Shown: piece after piece, positions 6,544 through 6,560 of the stretch
How positions within the stretch are numbered: position 1 is the stretch's first letter
Layout of the letters: every line of letters starts with the position of its first letter
Source: a bacterium
Lineage (GTDB): Bacteria > Verrucomicrobiota > Verrucomicrobiae > Limisphaerales > J093
DNA: 6,560 bases
Assembly: GCA_021839785.1 (NCBI GenBank)
Contig: JAKCAB010000443.1
Span: 1-6,560 of the forward strand
Direction: 5' to 3'
The notes under the pieces: generated by a model
Seen by the model: only the letters and a program-made list of their open reading frames with translations
The model's database searches: none
Told to the model about the DNA's origin: nothing
Made by a program: the position numbers and the translations under genes

Positions 6544-6560
6544 GGTGGGGCGAGACTCCG
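6544..6560. repeat. Direct repeat, right copy (17 bp, at window edge)
   Basis: GGTGGGGCGAGACTCCG matches 6387-6403 at 16 of 17 bases. The window ends with this repeat, so the match may extend further; the left copy continues TCGCGCC. Confidence 0.75.

Larger units (their letters stand above)
6227..6560. other. 334-bp upstream region of the guanylyltransferase gene
   Basis: No gene is recognised here. The guanylyltransferase frame stays open upstream of its ATG, but the extra residues are of low complexity (rich in Ala, Pro and Gly) and resemble nothing known. The promoter of that gene should lie in 6227-6440 on the minus strand; no convincing boxes were found. The right part is taken up by the repeat structure at 6387-6560. 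Confidence 0.5.

Overview
This 6560-base, GC-rich, gene-dense bacterial window has six recognisable protein genes. The combination suggests Verrucomicrobiota, with Planctomycetota less likely: an exported ThuA-domain protein, a separate half of the bifunctional fucose salvage enzyme Fkp, and several hairpin-forming dispersed repeats between genes. That placement is inference; there is no rRNA or other phylogenetic marker here.

Left part (1-2064). A phosphomannomutase/phosphoglucomutase-family gene is read on the minus strand and runs off the left edge (1-1086). A 162-bp divergent intergenic region with a 10-bp stem hairpin separates it from a plus-strand ThuA-domain gene with a probable signal peptide (1249-2064).

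Middle (2065-4720). A 474-bp gene-free stretch carries a 27-bp perfect inverted repeat whose arms are each a small hairpin (REP/BIME-like). A glutamine synthetase-like ligase follows (2539-3885). It keeps the catalytic residues of the family but resembles gamma-glutamyl amine ligases (PuuA-like) more than ammonia-using GlnA. Directly behind it is a two-gene toxin-antitoxin module: a ParD-like ribbon-helix-helix antitoxin (3950-4216) overlapping a PIN-domain ribonuclease toxin (4200-4601). Eight bases after the toxin stop codon, the last 60 bases of the ligase gene occur a second time (4609-4668, 53/60 identical, same stop codon). The toxin-antitoxin cassette is therefore bracketed by two slightly different copies of the 3' end of its neighbour gene. 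This looks like an insertion that rebuilt the end of the host gene, or the scar of a lost second ligase gene. It is the most interesting signal in the window.

Right part (4721-6560). A convergent minus-strand gene (4721-6226) encodes a stand-alone fucose-1-phosphate guanylyltransferase. It matches the N-terminal half of Bacteroides Fkp from its first residues to the conserved region just before the kinase linker, and it lacks the fucokinase half. Its 334-bp upstream region holds a 17-bp perfect inverted repeat placed almost symmetrically between two near-identical 17-bp direct repeats.

No multi-gene metabolic operon is visible. The mutase and the guanylyltransferase both belong to GDP-mannose/GDP-fucose supply, so a surface-polysaccharide or glycan role nearby is possible but unproven. 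The only clear operon is the toxin-antitoxin pair.
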